A DNA stretch of 64,000 bases from VMDJ01 sp038146785. GTDB taxonomy: Bacteria > Pseudomonadota > Gammaproteobacteria > Chromatiales > Chromatiaceae. The translations under genes were made by a program, and so were the position numbers. Under the pieces are notes generated by a model that was not told where the DNA came from, did not search any database, and saw only the letters and a program-made list of their open reading frames with translations. Position 1 is the stretch's first letter, and every line of letters starts with the position of its first letter. Below are positions 16,795-25,638 of the stretch, piece after piece. The DNA lies in the NCBI GenBank assembly GCA_038146785.1, contig JAYQSI010000016.1:558001-622000 (forward strand). The letters are read 5' to 3'.

Positions 16795-18681
16795 TTATTC
16801 CTCACCCAAGATAAAGCCCGCAGGTATCTTGGTTGACTGATTCAGTGACATGCCAAGTTTAGGAAGCAGGTAAGCATCCATCAGCTTTCTTGCGATTGGA
16901 GCCGCAGTTGAGCCACCATGACCGCCATTTTCAACAATGACAGCAACCGCGATTTGTGGTGCGTCAGCAGGCGCATAGGCAACGAAAAGAGCATGGTCGC
17001 GAAACTTCTTTGCGATCTTTTCTTCGTCGTATTCTTCGTTTTGTTTTACTGAGAAAACCTGAGCGGTACCTGTTTTACCGGCAATGCGATAAAGCGGGGT
17101 GCGAATGCGTTTTGCGGTGCCGCGTTTTCCTTCGGTGACATTCACCATCGCGTCATGCACTTCAGTCCAGTTGCGTTTATTGGTAATGCTAACGGGATGA
17201 TGTTCGGCATCAACAGTTAGCTCGCTATTGTTTTTAGTGTCGGTCATATTCTTCACTAAGCGAGGGGTCAAACGATCACCATTGTTCGCAAATGCCGCCG
17301 TCGCTGTGGCAAGCTGAAGAGGCGAGGTTAAGAAATAGCCTTGCCCGATACCCATGATGACCGTCTCGCCGGCATACCAAGGTTGATTACGTGCAGCACG
17401 TTTCCAATCGCGTGAAGGTAAGATGCCACTTGCTTCACCAATTAAATCAATACCGGTTTTTTCACCAAAGCCAAATTGTTCAAGATACTTGCTCAGCGAA
17501 TCGACACCCATGTCTGAAGCAAGTTTGTAGTAGTAAACATCACACGATTGTGTAATTGCACCTTTGAGATCCATGGCGCCATGACCGGTTTTTTTCCAGT
17601 CACGATACTTGTGTGAATGATTGGGTAATTTGAAGTGACCAGGGCAGTAGATGTTGTCGTGATAATGAATGCTGCCTGTCTCTAAACCAGCAAGTCCAAC
17701 AAACGGTTTTACAGTTGAGCCAGGTGGATAGACGCCTTTGAGTGCACGATCATAAAGTGGGCGATTTTCATCTTGTTGTAACGCGCTGTATTCCTTGGTG
17801 CTGATGCCTTCAACAAAAAGATTTGGATCAAAACTTGGGTTACTGGCCATCGCGAGAATGCCGCCGTCAATCACATCCATTGCAATTACAGCACCATTAA
17901 ATTCACCGAGTGAATCGATAGCAATTTTTTGTAAATCAATATCGAGATGTAAGTGAATATCTTGGCCATTAACGGGCGCTTCTTGCTTAACAACGCGTGC
18001 AATACGACCAACCGAGTTCACCTCAACCTGTTGATTGCCCACAGTGCCATGCAACGTATCTTCATAAGAGCGTTCAAGGCCGATCTTGCCGACGTGTGAG
18101 GTGCCGGAATAATTTGCTTCATCTAGCTTTTCAAGATCTTTAAGACTGATGCGACCTACATAACCAAGCACGTGAGCTGAGATATCGCCGTAGGGGTACT
18201 CGCGTAAAAGATGAGCACGTACGCCAACGCCTGGAAAGCGATGTGATTCAACTGAAAATTTTGCAGCATCTTCATCCGAAAGGTTGACGCGAATCGGTAA
18301 GCTTTCAAAGCGACGTGAGCGCTTGCGTAAAGAGTGGAAGCGATCAATGTCGCGCTCAGATAATGTAATTAACTTCGAAAGTTGATCAATGGTTTGATCG
18401 AGATTCGGCACTTGCTCAGGAATAATCTCAAGATTGTAAGCGGGGCGATTGTTGGCGAGTAAGCGCCCCTTGCGGTCATAGATAAGGCCGCGAACCGGTG
18501 GTATTGGCTCAAGTTTTAACCGGTTATCTTGTGAAAGTGTTTTGAAATGCGAATGTTCTACAACTTGCAGCTGGTACAAGCGACCTGCGATGACGCATAA
18601 AGCAATAAATACAATGCCGGCTGCAATAACAGCTCGACTAAAAAACTGACGTTGTTCTTGATAGTGATTACTGATGCGCAT
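16795..18681 (-). CDS. mrdA: Penicillin-binding protein 2, peptidoglycan transpeptidase
   Basis: 628 aa class B PBP. One N-terminal membrane helix (about 15-37), a pedestal domain opening with PPVRGLIYDRKGRLLANN, and a transpeptidase domain with S322-T-V-K325, an SCD version of the SxN motif near 382, and KTGTAQ near 540. Crosslinks glycan made by RodA during side-wall growth. mreD lies 9 bp upstream, rodA 2 bp downstream. Length and motif order are standard. Confidence 0.97.
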   Translation of the reverse strand: MRISNHYQEQRQFFSRAVIAAGIVFIALCVIAGRLYQLQVVEHSHFKTLSQDNRLKLEPIPPVRGLIYDRKGRLLANNRPAYNLEIIPEQVPNLDQTIDQLSKLITLSERDIDRFHSLRKRSRRFESLPIRVNLSDEDAAKFSVESHRFPGVGVRAHLLREYPYGDISAHVLGYVGRISLKDLEKLDEANYSGTSHVGKIGLERSYEDTLHGTVGNQQVEVNSVGRIARVVKQEAPVNGQDIHLHLDIDLQKIAIDSLGEFNGAVIAMDVIDGGILAMASNPSFDPNLFVEGISTKEYSALQQDENRPLYDRALKGVYPPGSTVKPFVGLAGLETGSIHYHDNIYCPGHFKLPNHSHKYRDWKKTGHGAMDLKGAITQSCDVYYYKLASDMGVDSLSKYLEQFGFGEKTGIDLIGEASGILPSRDWKRAARNQPWYAGETVIMGIGQGYFLTSPLQLATATAAFANNGDRLTPRLVKNMTDTKNNSELTVDAEHHPVSITNKRNWTEVHDAMVNVTEGKRGTAKRIRTPLYRIAGKTGTAQVFSVKQNEEYDEEKIAKKFRDHALFVAYAPADAPQIAVAVIVENGGHGGSTAAPIARKLMDAYLLPKLGMSLNQSTKIPAGFILGEE

Positions 18682-18690
18682 GTTGGCGGA

Positions 18691-19176
18691 TTAGCGCACG
18701 CGCATGCGGCGTCGTGTTTTGCGTAATAGGAAAAAGATGGATGGCCAAAGTGCTGCGCCTATTAATGGCGTTAGCCAGAAATCATTTTGGGTTGTTATGC
18801 CAAGTGTCATGCCGATAGCTATAAAACTCACAGCCTTTTGTATAAGCAGTAAGCCTATAACCGCAAAAGCCTGCTTGGAAAAAGGAAAGGTCCTTAGGCG
18901 CGCATGGCCTTGATGAGCAATAAACGTGATAAGTGACAGGCTAAATGCATTTTCGCCCATGGTTGTCCCGGTTAAGACATCTAGCAAAAGGCCAAACAAG
19001 AAGCCATGGCCGACGCTAATGCGCTGAGGAAGCGCTATAGCCCAGTAGATTAAAAACAGTGCTAGCCATTGAGGGCGATAGACTTCAATTGCCGTTGGAA
19101 TAGGCACAATAGTTAAAAGCATTGCAGCCAGTAAGCTTAGCCAAATAACCCAAATGCGATTTTGGTCTTGCGCCAT
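18691..19176 (-). CDS. mreD: Rod shape-determining protein MreD
   Basis: 161-aa inner-membrane protein with about five to six hydrophobic helices and short charged ends. The segments PQWLALFLIYWAIALPQRISVGHGFLFGLLLDVLTGT and GENAFSLSLITFI are typical of MreD. Membrane partner of MreC in the elongasome. The start is 1 bp after the mreC stop. Confidence 0.93.
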   Translation of the reverse strand: MAQDQNRIWVIWLSLLAAMLLTIVPIPTAIEVYRPQWLALFLIYWAIALPQRISVGHGFLFGLLLDVLTGTTMGENAFSLSLITFIAHQGHARLRTFPFSKQAFAVIGLLLIQKAVSFIAIGMTLGITTQNDFWLTPLIGAALWPSIFFLLRKTRRRMRVR

Positions 19177-19177
19177 C

Positions 19178-20017
19178 TTAATTGCCCGCTGTGTTCTGAT
19201 CGTTGCGCCAAACCAGCAAGACTTGTCGGCTACGTTCTAAATAAGCAGTTGGTGTTGCACTGACTTGTGCAAAGCCTGAATTGGTGTCGCGATTGATCGA
19301 GCTGATGCTCGCAACTGGATAGCCGGCAGGAAACTTTCCTCCTAAACCTGAAGTCACCAAAACATCACCCACTTCGATATCACTGTGTGAGGGTAGGTGG
19401 GGTAAGTCAAGTGAGCCAATTTTGCCAGTGCCAATTGCGATGCTTCTTTCGCCGGTTCTAACAATCTCAATAGGAATAGAGTGAGTCGCATCACTAATCA
19501 GAAGTACGGTTGAGCTTAATGGTGTGACTTGAATGACTTGTCCCATCACAGCATCGGCATCAAGCACGGCTTGGCCAACAAAAACGCCTGATGCAGAGCC
19601 TTTGTTAATTCTGACTTGATGGCGATAAGGATCAAGATCAACTGAAATGATTTCTGCGATCAGGATGCGGTCATCTACTTTGAGGGAAGCATCTAAAAGA
19701 TTACGTAGACGCGTGTTCTCCGCTTGGAGTGATTCAAACTTTTGCAGTCGTGCAAGTAAACGAAGGTTTTCTTCTTTGAGAGATGCGTTACTGCTTTGTA
19801 GCTGCTCACGAGTGCTTGCGGTATCACTTAACCAGTTGCCCGCGGTCTTAGGAAAGTCTGCAATTAGATACAGCGGATGCAGGACAACAGTGAGGCTGTC
19901 TCTTAAGTACTGTAGCTGATGGAAGCGAAAGTCCATCACCATCAAAACCAACGATGCGATCAGAGCCATCACCAGTCGGATTGGCTGTGATGGACCCTGT
20001 GCAAAAATGGGCTTAAT
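19178..20017 (-). CDS. mreC: Rod shape-determining protein MreC (probable ATT start)
   Basis: 279 aa if initiated at the ATT codon at 20017-20015. From there the protein reads M-KPIFAQGPSQPIRLVMAL, matching the E. coli MreC opening (MKPIFSRGPSLQIRL) position by position. An AGGAG Shine-Dalgarno lies 7 nt upstream and an in-frame TAA sits two codons upstream, so no ATG exists. The alternative is GTG at 19972, which would delete the conserved cytoplasmic tail and shorten the membrane helix. The protein then has a membrane helix (about 15-30), a coiled coil (about 65-115) and the beta-barrel domain used for self-assembly. It is the periplasmic scaffold of the elongasome. Start codon confidence is moderate; gene identity is high. 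Confidence 0.9.
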   Translation of the reverse strand: MKPIFAQGPSQPIRLVMALIASLVLMVMDFRFHQLQYLRDSLTVVLHPLYLIADFPKTAGNWLSDTASTREQLQSSNASLKEENLRLLARLQKFESLQAENTRLRNLLDASLKVDDRILIAEIISVDLDPYRHQVRINKGSASGVFVGQAVLDADAVMGQVIQVTPLSSTVLLISDATHSIPIEIVRTGERSIAIGTGKIGSLDLPHLPSHSDIEVGDVLVTSGLGGKFPAGYPVASISSINRDTNSGFAQVSATPTAYLERSRQVLLVWRNDQNTAGN

Positions 20018-20048
20018 GGTTTATCTCCTGTAAGACAACCTTAAGAAA

Positions 20049-21098
20049 TTAGTCGACAGTGAAAGAGTCGCTACCGCTTTCGTCGATTAACTCAAGGGCA
20101 CGACCGCCACCACGAGCCACACAAGTCAGTGGATCTTCTGCAACGATAACCGGTAGGCCTGTTTGTTCTTCTAACAAACGATCAAGATCACGAAGTAAGG
20201 CGCCACCACCAGTTAACACGATACCGCGTTCGGCAACGTCAGCGCCGAGCTCGGGTGGGGTTTGCTCAAGTGCTTTCTTCACCGCATCAACGATGCCTGC
20301 TAATGGCTCACTGAGTGCTTCAAGAATTTCATTAGAGTTCAAGGTGAAGCTGCGAGGAATTCCCTCGGCTAAGTTGCGGCCTTTAACTTCTAGCTCCAGC
20401 ACCTCATCCATCGGATAGGCTGAGCCGATTTTCTTTTTGATGCGCTCAGCGGTTGCTTCACCAATCAGAGTGCCGTAACTGCGACGCACGTAGTTGATGA
20501 TCGCTTCGTCAAACTTGTCACCACCGATGCGCACTGACGCTGAGTAAACAATACCATTCAACGAAATGATCGCGACTTCAGAGGTGCCGCCACCGATATC
20601 TAGGACCATTGAGCCTTGAGCTTCGTCAACAGGAAGGCCAGCGCCAATCGCAGCAGCCATTGGCTCTTCAATTAGATAAACCTCACGAGCACCAGCGCCA
20701 GCTGCTGATTCTTTAATCGCACGACGCTCAACCGATGTTGCACCACAAGGAACACAGATCAAAACGCGTGGACTTGGGCGTAAAAGCTTTGCTTCGTGAA
20801 CCTTATTAATAAAGTACTGAAGCATTTTCTCGGTCACCGTGAAGTCAGCAATAACGCCGTCTTTCATCGGACGAATAGCGGTGATGTTCTCAGGTGTACG
20901 GCCCAACATACGCTTAGCCGCATGACCTACCGCTGCAACGGATTTATTGCCGCCGCGGCCACGGTCTTGTCGAATCGCGACTACCGATGGCTCATTCAAA
21001 ACGATGCCTTTATCGCGGGCATAAATCAGCGTATTTGCTGTTCCGAGGTCAATTGAAAGATCGTTTGAGAAAAGGCCGCGAAGACGCTTAAACAACAT
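20049..21098 (-). CDS. mreB: Rod shape-determining protein MreB, bacterial actin
   Basis: 349 aa. Forms membrane-associated filaments that guide side-wall synthesis. The N-terminal amphipathic helix (MLFKRLRGLF) and the actin-fold nucleotide motifs are clear: SIDLGTANTLIY, LDIGGGTSEVAII and GIVLTGGGALLRDLD. First gene of the mreBCD-mrdA-rodA run, with 31 bp to the mreC ATT codon. Confidence 0.98.
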   Translation of the reverse strand: MLFKRLRGLFSNDLSIDLGTANTLIYARDKGIVLNEPSVVAIRQDRGRGGNKSVAAVGHAAKRMLGRTPENITAIRPMKDGVIADFTVTEKMLQYFINKVHEAKLLRPSPRVLICVPCGATSVERRAIKESAAGAGAREVYLIEEPMAAAIGAGLPVDEAQGSMVLDIGGGTSEVAIISLNGIVYSASVRIGGDKFDEAIINYVRRSYGTLIGEATAERIKKKIGSAYPMDEVLELEVKGRNLAEGIPRSFTLNSNEILEALSEPLAGIVDAVKKALEQTPPELGADVAERGIVLTGGGALLRDLDRLLEEQTGLPVIVAEDPLTCVARGGGRALELIDESGSDSFTVD

Positions 21099-21185
21099 AG
21101 TTTTCCATCCAAGGTTTGGTTTCTGACGAGATTGGGCAGAAACGGCTATTTCCAGTGTCTTAGGGCACTGTTGATTTAGCTCGCT

Positions 21186-21214
21186 AATCTACAAGCGAAT
21201 GGCCTTTGCAGCAA
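21186..21214 (-). promoter_or_regulatory. Candidate sigma-70 promoter for mreBCD
   Basis: On the reverse strand TTGCTG (21214-21209) and TAGATT (21191-21186) are separated by exactly 17 nt, close to the sigma-70 consensus. It lies about 90 bp upstream of mreB in the mreB/gatC divergent gap. Prediction from sequence only. Confidence 0.45.
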
Positions 21215-21301
21215 GCTTTTCAGGGGTAAATGCTGCCAGTTTGCGGCTGTTTATGGTAATTTCCCATCCCTTTCCAAAATCCTATTTTCTGAGGCAAACG
21301 C

Positions 21302-21589
21302 ATGTCGTTAACTTCTGATGATGTCGCAAAAATCGCGCACCTTGCTCGTCTGGCTGTGGAGCCTGCCGAAGCTGAGGCCTTGAGCGGTGATTTGTCGAAT
21401 ATCCTAGACCTAGTGGCACAAATGGAGTCGGTCGATACCGACGCGGTGGAGCCGATGGCGCACCCATTAGAAATGAGCCAGCGTTTGCGCCTCGATGAGG
21501 TAACCGAAACCGATCAGCGCGAGCTTTACCAAAGTAATGCACCAGAGGCAGAGAAAGGTCTGTTCCTTGTGCCTAAGGTAATCGAGTGA
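21302..21589 (+). CDS. gatC: Asp/Glu-tRNA amidotransferase subunit C
   Basis: 95 aa. Small scaffold subunit of GatCAB. VAKIAHLARLAVEPAEAE and the later PLEMSQRLRLDEVTE segment are typical. First gene of gatCAB, divergent from mreB. Confidence 0.96.
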   Translation: MSLTSDDVAKIAHLARLAVEPAEAEALSGDLSNILDLVAQMESVDTDAVEPMAHPLEMSQRLRLDEVTETDQRELYQSNAPEAEKGLFLVPKVIE

Positions 21590-21593
21590 GGTC

Positions 21594-23051
21594 ATGACAA
21601 TGCATACCAAGACGCTAGCGCAATTGTCAGCAGGCTTAAAAGCCGGTGAATACTCGAGTGTTGAGCTGACCCAGCACTTTTTATCGCGTATTGAGCAATT
21701 CGATTCGAAGCTCAACAGTTTTATTACCGTCACTCCCGAGCAAGCGCTTGAGCAGGCGAAAGCTGCCGATGCACGCCGTGCAGCGGGTGATGCCTCTGAT
21801 CTGACCGGTATCCCGATCGCGCACAAAGATATTTTCTGTACCCAAGGTGTTCGCACCAGCTGCGCATCGAAGATGTTGGATAACTTCATCTCACCTTACG
21901 ATGCGACCGTGGTGACAAAATTGGCCGAGGCGGGTGTGGTCTGTGTCGGTAAAACCAATATGGACGAATTCGCGATGGGTTCATCGAACGAGACCAGCTA
22001 CTACGGTCCAGTGCGTAACCCATGGAATACCGACTGTGTACCCGGTGGTTCGTCAGGTGGTTCGGCGGCAGCTATGTCAGCTAGCTTAGCGGCGGCAGTC
22101 ACCGGTACCGATACCGGTGGTTCGATTCGTCAGCCAGCAGCATTGACCGGTATTACCGGTCTAAAACCAACCTACGGTCGCGTTTCTCGCTACGGCATGA
22201 TCGCGTTTGCTTCGTCGCTTGACCAAGCAGGTCCTATGACCAAAACCGCAGAAGATGCCGCGATGATGCTGCAAGCGATGGCAGGTTTTGATGCGAAAGA
22301 CTCAACCAGTGCGGATCGTCCAGTTGATGATTATGTCAGTGGTTTGAATAACCCTATCGCCGGCCTGAAGGTGGGCGTGGTTAAAGAGTTCATGACCGGT
22401 GATTTGGACAGCGGTATCGCAGCATCGACTCAGGCAATGATTGATGAGTTGAAGCGTCAAGGTGCTGAGATTGTTGAAGTTAGCTTGCCGAATGCGCACC
22501 TCTCTGTGCCGGCTTACTACGTTGTAGCGCCTGCCGAGTGTTCATCTAACTTATCGCGTTTTGATGGCGTACGTTTCGGCCATCGTTGCGACAACCCTAA
22601 AGACCTAACCGATCTTTATGAGCGTTCACGTTCAGAAGGCTTTGGTTCAGAAGTTAAGCGACGCATCATGATCGGCGCATATGCTTTGTCTGCGGGTTTC
22701 TATGATGCCTACTACATCAAAGCTCAAAAGATTCGTCAGTTGATTGCAAATGACTTTGCAGAAGCCTTTAAGCAGTGTGATGTCATTGTGAGTCCAACCG
22801 CGCCAGATACAGCGTTTAAGTTAGGTGAAAAGACAGACGATCCGGTATCGATGTACCTACAAGACATCTACACCATTGCGGTGAACTTGGCGGGTCTGCC
22901 TGGCATGTCGATCCCTGCACAACATGCGAATGGCATGCCTGTGGGTTTCCAACTAGTCGGTAACTTGTTTGATGAAGCACGACTGCTCAATGTCGCGCAT
23001 CAGATTCAGCAGGCAACCGATTGGCACTTAGCAACACCGGAGGGCTTCTAA
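21594..23051 (+). CDS. gatA: Asp/Glu-tRNA amidotransferase subunit A
   Basis: 485-aa amidase-signature enzyme that frees ammonia from glutamine for transamidation of mischarged Asp-tRNA-Asn or Glu-tRNA-Gln. The Ser-cisSer-Lys triad is visible as K78 (IAHKDIF), S153 (GGSSGGSA) and S177 (GTDTGGSIRQP). Starts 4 bp after gatC; an in-frame ATG at 21600 is equally possible. A GatCAB gene set implies an indirect route to at least one of Asn-tRNA or Gln-tRNA. Confidence 0.98.
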   Translation: MTMHTKTLAQLSAGLKAGEYSSVELTQHFLSRIEQFDSKLNSFITVTPEQALEQAKAADARRAAGDASDLTGIPIAHKDIFCTQGVRTSCASKMLDNFISPYDATVVTKLAEAGVVCVGKTNMDEFAMGSSNETSYYGPVRNPWNTDCVPGGSSGGSAAAMSASLAAAVTGTDTGGSIRQPAALTGITGLKPTYGRVSRYGMIAFASSLDQAGPMTKTAEDAAMMLQAMAGFDAKDSTSADRPVDDYVSGLNNPIAGLKVGVVKEFMTGDLDSGIAASTQAMIDELKRQGAEIVEVSLPNAHLSVPAYYVVAPAECSSNLSRFDGVRFGHRCDNPKDLTDLYERSRSEGFGSEVKRRIMIGAYALSAGFYDAYYIKAQKIRQLIANDFAEAFKQCDVIVSPTAPDTAFKLGEKTDDPVSMYLQDIYTIAVNLAGLPGMSIPAQHANGMPVGFQLVGNLFDEARLLNVAHQIQQATDWHLATPEGF

Positions 23052-23052
23052 A

Positions 23053-24495
23053 ATGAAATGGGAAGTCGTCATTGGTTTAGAGATCCATACGCAGCTTGCG
23101 ACCAACTCTAAAATTTTCTCTGGCTCATCAACCGCCTTTGGTGCTGAGCCTAATACGCAAGCCAACCTCGTTGACTTGGGTATGCCAGGCGTATTGCCGG
23201 TGTTGAATAAGCGTGCGGTGGAATTTGCAGTACGTTTTGGTACTGCGATTAATGCGCATGTCGCTAAGAAATCGATCTTTGAGCGTAAGAATTATTTCTA
23301 TCCTGATTTGCCAAAGGGCTATCAAATCAGTCAGGCGCAGCTACCAATCGTAGGTGTGGGTCAGGTTGAGATCGTGATGGAAGACGGCGAGACCAAAACG
23401 GTTGGCGTGACACGTGCGCACCTTGAGGAAGATGCGGGCAAGTCATTGCACGAAGAATTCCCAGATCAAACCGGTATCGATTTGAACCGCGCAGGAACAC
23501 CATTGCTTGAGATCGTTTCTGAGCCAGATATGCGTTCAGCGAAAGAAGCAGTGGCATATGCGCGCAAGATTCACCAGATTGTGACCTACATTGGTATTTG
23601 TGACGGCAACATGCAGGAAGGTTCTTTCCGTTGTGATGCTAACGTCTCGATTCGTCCAATGGGTGAAGAGAAGCTCGGTACGCGTACCGAGCTGAAAAAC
23701 ATCAACTCGTTCCGTTTCCTTGAGAAAGCGATCAACTACGAGATCGAACGCCAGATCGATGTCATTGAAGATGGCGGCAAGATTGTGCAAGAGACACGTC
23801 TCTACGATGCAAACAAAGATGAGACGCGTTCTATGCGCTCGAAAGAAGAAGCGAATGACTATCGTTACTTCCCAGATCCAGATTTGTTGCCAGTTGAAAT
23901 CGACGACACCTTTATTCAGCAAGTCACAGCAGACATGCCAGAGCTGCCGGATGTGCGACGTGCGCGTTTCGAAAGCGAATATGGCTTACCAGCGTATGAC
24001 GCTAACGTTCTGACAAGTTCACGCGTGAATGCAGACTTCTTTGAAACCGTGGCTAAAGCGTGTGGTGATGCCAAGCTTGCGGCTAACTGGGTGATGGGTG
24101 AGTTTGCAGCGGCATTAAATAAAGCAGATCTTGAGATTGAGCAAAGCCCCGTCAATGCAGATGCCTTAGCTGGCTTGTTAAGTCGCATCACCGATAACAC
24201 CATCTCCGGCAAGATCGCCAAGCAGGTCTTCGAAGCGATGTGGGCAGGCGAAGGTTCGGCTGATGAGGTGATCGAAGCAAAAGGTCTTAAGCAGATTACC
24301 GACACCGGCGCGATTGAAGCGCTCGTGGATGAGGTGCTTGCTGCGAATCCTGAGCAGGTTGAAAACTATAAAAATGCTGAGCCGGATAAGCGACCTAAGA
24401 TGATTGGCTTCTTTGTTGGTCAAATCATGAAGAAGTCACAAGGCAAGGCAAACCCACAACAGGTTAACCAGCTACTCGCTGATAAGTTGGGTTAA
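23053..24495 (+). CDS. gatB: Asp/Glu-tRNA amidotransferase subunit B
   Basis: 480 aa. Kinase-transamidase subunit: WEVVIGLEIHTQL at the N-terminus, the ERKNYFYPDLPKGYQISQ and DLNRAGTPLLEIVSEPD blocks, RCDANVSIRP, and a helical C-terminal tail domain that grips tRNA. Starts 1 bp after the gatA stop. Its 3' end overlaps the convergent methyltransferase by 4 bp. Confidence 0.98.
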   Translation: MKWEVVIGLEIHTQLATNSKIFSGSSTAFGAEPNTQANLVDLGMPGVLPVLNKRAVEFAVRFGTAINAHVAKKSIFERKNYFYPDLPKGYQISQAQLPIVGVGQVEIVMEDGETKTVGVTRAHLEEDAGKSLHEEFPDQTGIDLNRAGTPLLEIVSEPDMRSAKEAVAYARKIHQIVTYIGICDGNMQEGSFRCDANVSIRPMGEEKLGTRTELKNINSFRFLEKAINYEIERQIDVIEDGGKIVQETRLYDANKDETRSMRSKEEANDYRYFPDPDLLPVEIDDTFIQQVTADMPELPDVRRARFESEYGLPAYDANVLTSSRVNADFFETVAKACGDAKLAANWVMGEFAAALNKADLEIEQSPVNADALAGLLSRITDNTISGKIAKQVFEAMWAGEGSADEVIEAKGLKQITDTGAIEALVDEVLAANPEQVENYKNAEPDKRPKMIGFFVGQIMKKSQGKANPQQVNQLLADKLG

Positions 24496-25094
24496 GACTC
24501 TTTGGTTGCCATTGCAACGGTGTAAGTTTGTCCTTGCTTCACCTTGCAATGGTTGCCGAATACTTCTTCAAAAGCGCGTTCGATAAAACGACGTAGCCCG
24601 CTAATCACGACCACATAGAAACGACCGCCTGGTTCAAGGCGCTCTTTGATGTCATAAAAGAACAGGTAGTAATGTTCCTTCGATGTCTTTGCAGGAAGGT
24701 TAGTAACTGCCAAGCTGAAGTTTTGTTTTGGGATGTGCTTTAAGCCATCACTCAACATCGCATTAGCATTGCTGATGTTATTGCGTTTGCAGTTAGCGTT
24801 CGCATATTCAATCGCAACAAAATCCTTATCCACCATCAGCACACTACCTTGTGGTGCTGACTTAGCGATGCTCATGCCAATCGGCCCATAGCCACAGCCT
24901 AAGTCGATAGCCGTATCGTCTGGCTTAACATCCATATGCTTCAGTAAGAGTTGTGTGCCTTCATCTATGGCGCGTGGCGAGAATAATCCCCAAGTCGTAT
25001 GAAAGGTGAGCTCATGTCCCATGAGGGTGTCTTTGAACACGATGTCCTGACGTAGCTTATTCAGATCAAGAGGTTCTTTTGCTTTCTTAGCCAT
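24492..25094 (-). CDS. Class I SAM-dependent methyltransferase (MTS/RsmC-like)
   Basis: 200 aa from ATG at 25094. SAM-binding motif I is AIDLGCGYGPIGMSIAK, motif II acid loop is VLMVDKDFVAIEYA, and the catalytic position carries VTNLPAK, a variant of the N-P-P loop in MTS-type rRNA methyltransferases. It ends with a GGRFYVVVISG strand. The single small domain resembles the catalytic half of RsmC/RlmG, so an RNA base target is plausible but unproven. Start chosen because longer frames run back through the esterase gene; it overlaps that gene by 8 bp. Confidence 0.78.
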   Translation of the reverse strand: MAKKAKEPLDLNKLRQDIVFKDTLMGHELTFHTTWGLFSPRAIDEGTQLLLKHMDVKPDDTAIDLGCGYGPIGMSIAKSAPQGSVLMVDKDFVAIEYANANCKRNNISNANAMLSDGLKHIPKQNFSLAVTNLPAKTSKEHYYLFFYDIKERLEPGGRFYVVVISGLRRFIERAFEEVFGNHCKVKQGQTYTVAMATKES

Positions 25095-25638
25095 GTTGTT
25101 TTCGCCACGCCGCAATGTGCGGCAGGTGTTGTTCAAAATTTTCAAAACGGTGATTGCCGCCTTGCTCAACAATCACATCAAAGTCTGCATAGTAGGCGGC
25201 AGCCTTTCGGTAGTCGAGAGTTTCATCACCGGTTTGCAGTAACACGAGATAGCGCTCATCAGATGAAAGGTCATGGCGATACTGTTGTTGCAAAACCTCA
25301 AGGTAATCTTGCGTCACTTCAAACAGGTTGCCATGACAATCTTCATGCTCACCGAGATAATCATTCAGCAAGCTATGTGGCGCGACAGCAGGATTAATTA
25401 ATACGCTTGGGATGTGCTTCGATTGATTAATATGCGTCGCTAAATGCCCGCCGAGTGATGAGCCAATCAGTAAATCAATTGGATGCGCATTAATTATGTC
25501 GGTTAAAGCATCTGCAGCATCTTTAGGATGATTAGGTAGATCGGGGGCGAGGACTTCATCGCTACCAAAGTAATCAATCAGCGCTTGCGACTTCTGACCT
25601 AAGCCGCAACTGCGAAAGCCATGAATAAAAAGAATCAT
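25087..25638 (-). CDS. YqiA/YcfP-type alpha/beta hydrolase
   Basis: 183 aa. Small esterase fold: MILFIHGFRS at the start, nucleophile Ser in IGSSLGGHLA, INPAVAPH, the acid in LLQTGDETLDY and His in QGGNHRFENF. This is the compact YqiA family, named as a predicted esterase in E. coli; the physiological substrate is unknown. Overlaps moeB by 4 bp. Confidence 0.85.
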   Translation of the reverse strand: MILFIHGFRSCGLGQKSQALIDYFGSDEVLAPDLPNHPKDAADALTDIINAHPIDLLIGSSLGGHLATHINQSKHIPSVLINPAVAPHSLLNDYLGEHEDCHGNLFEVTQDYLEVLQQQYRHDLSSDERYLVLLQTGDETLDYRKAAAYYADFDVIVEQGGNHRFENFEQHLPHIAAWRKQHG

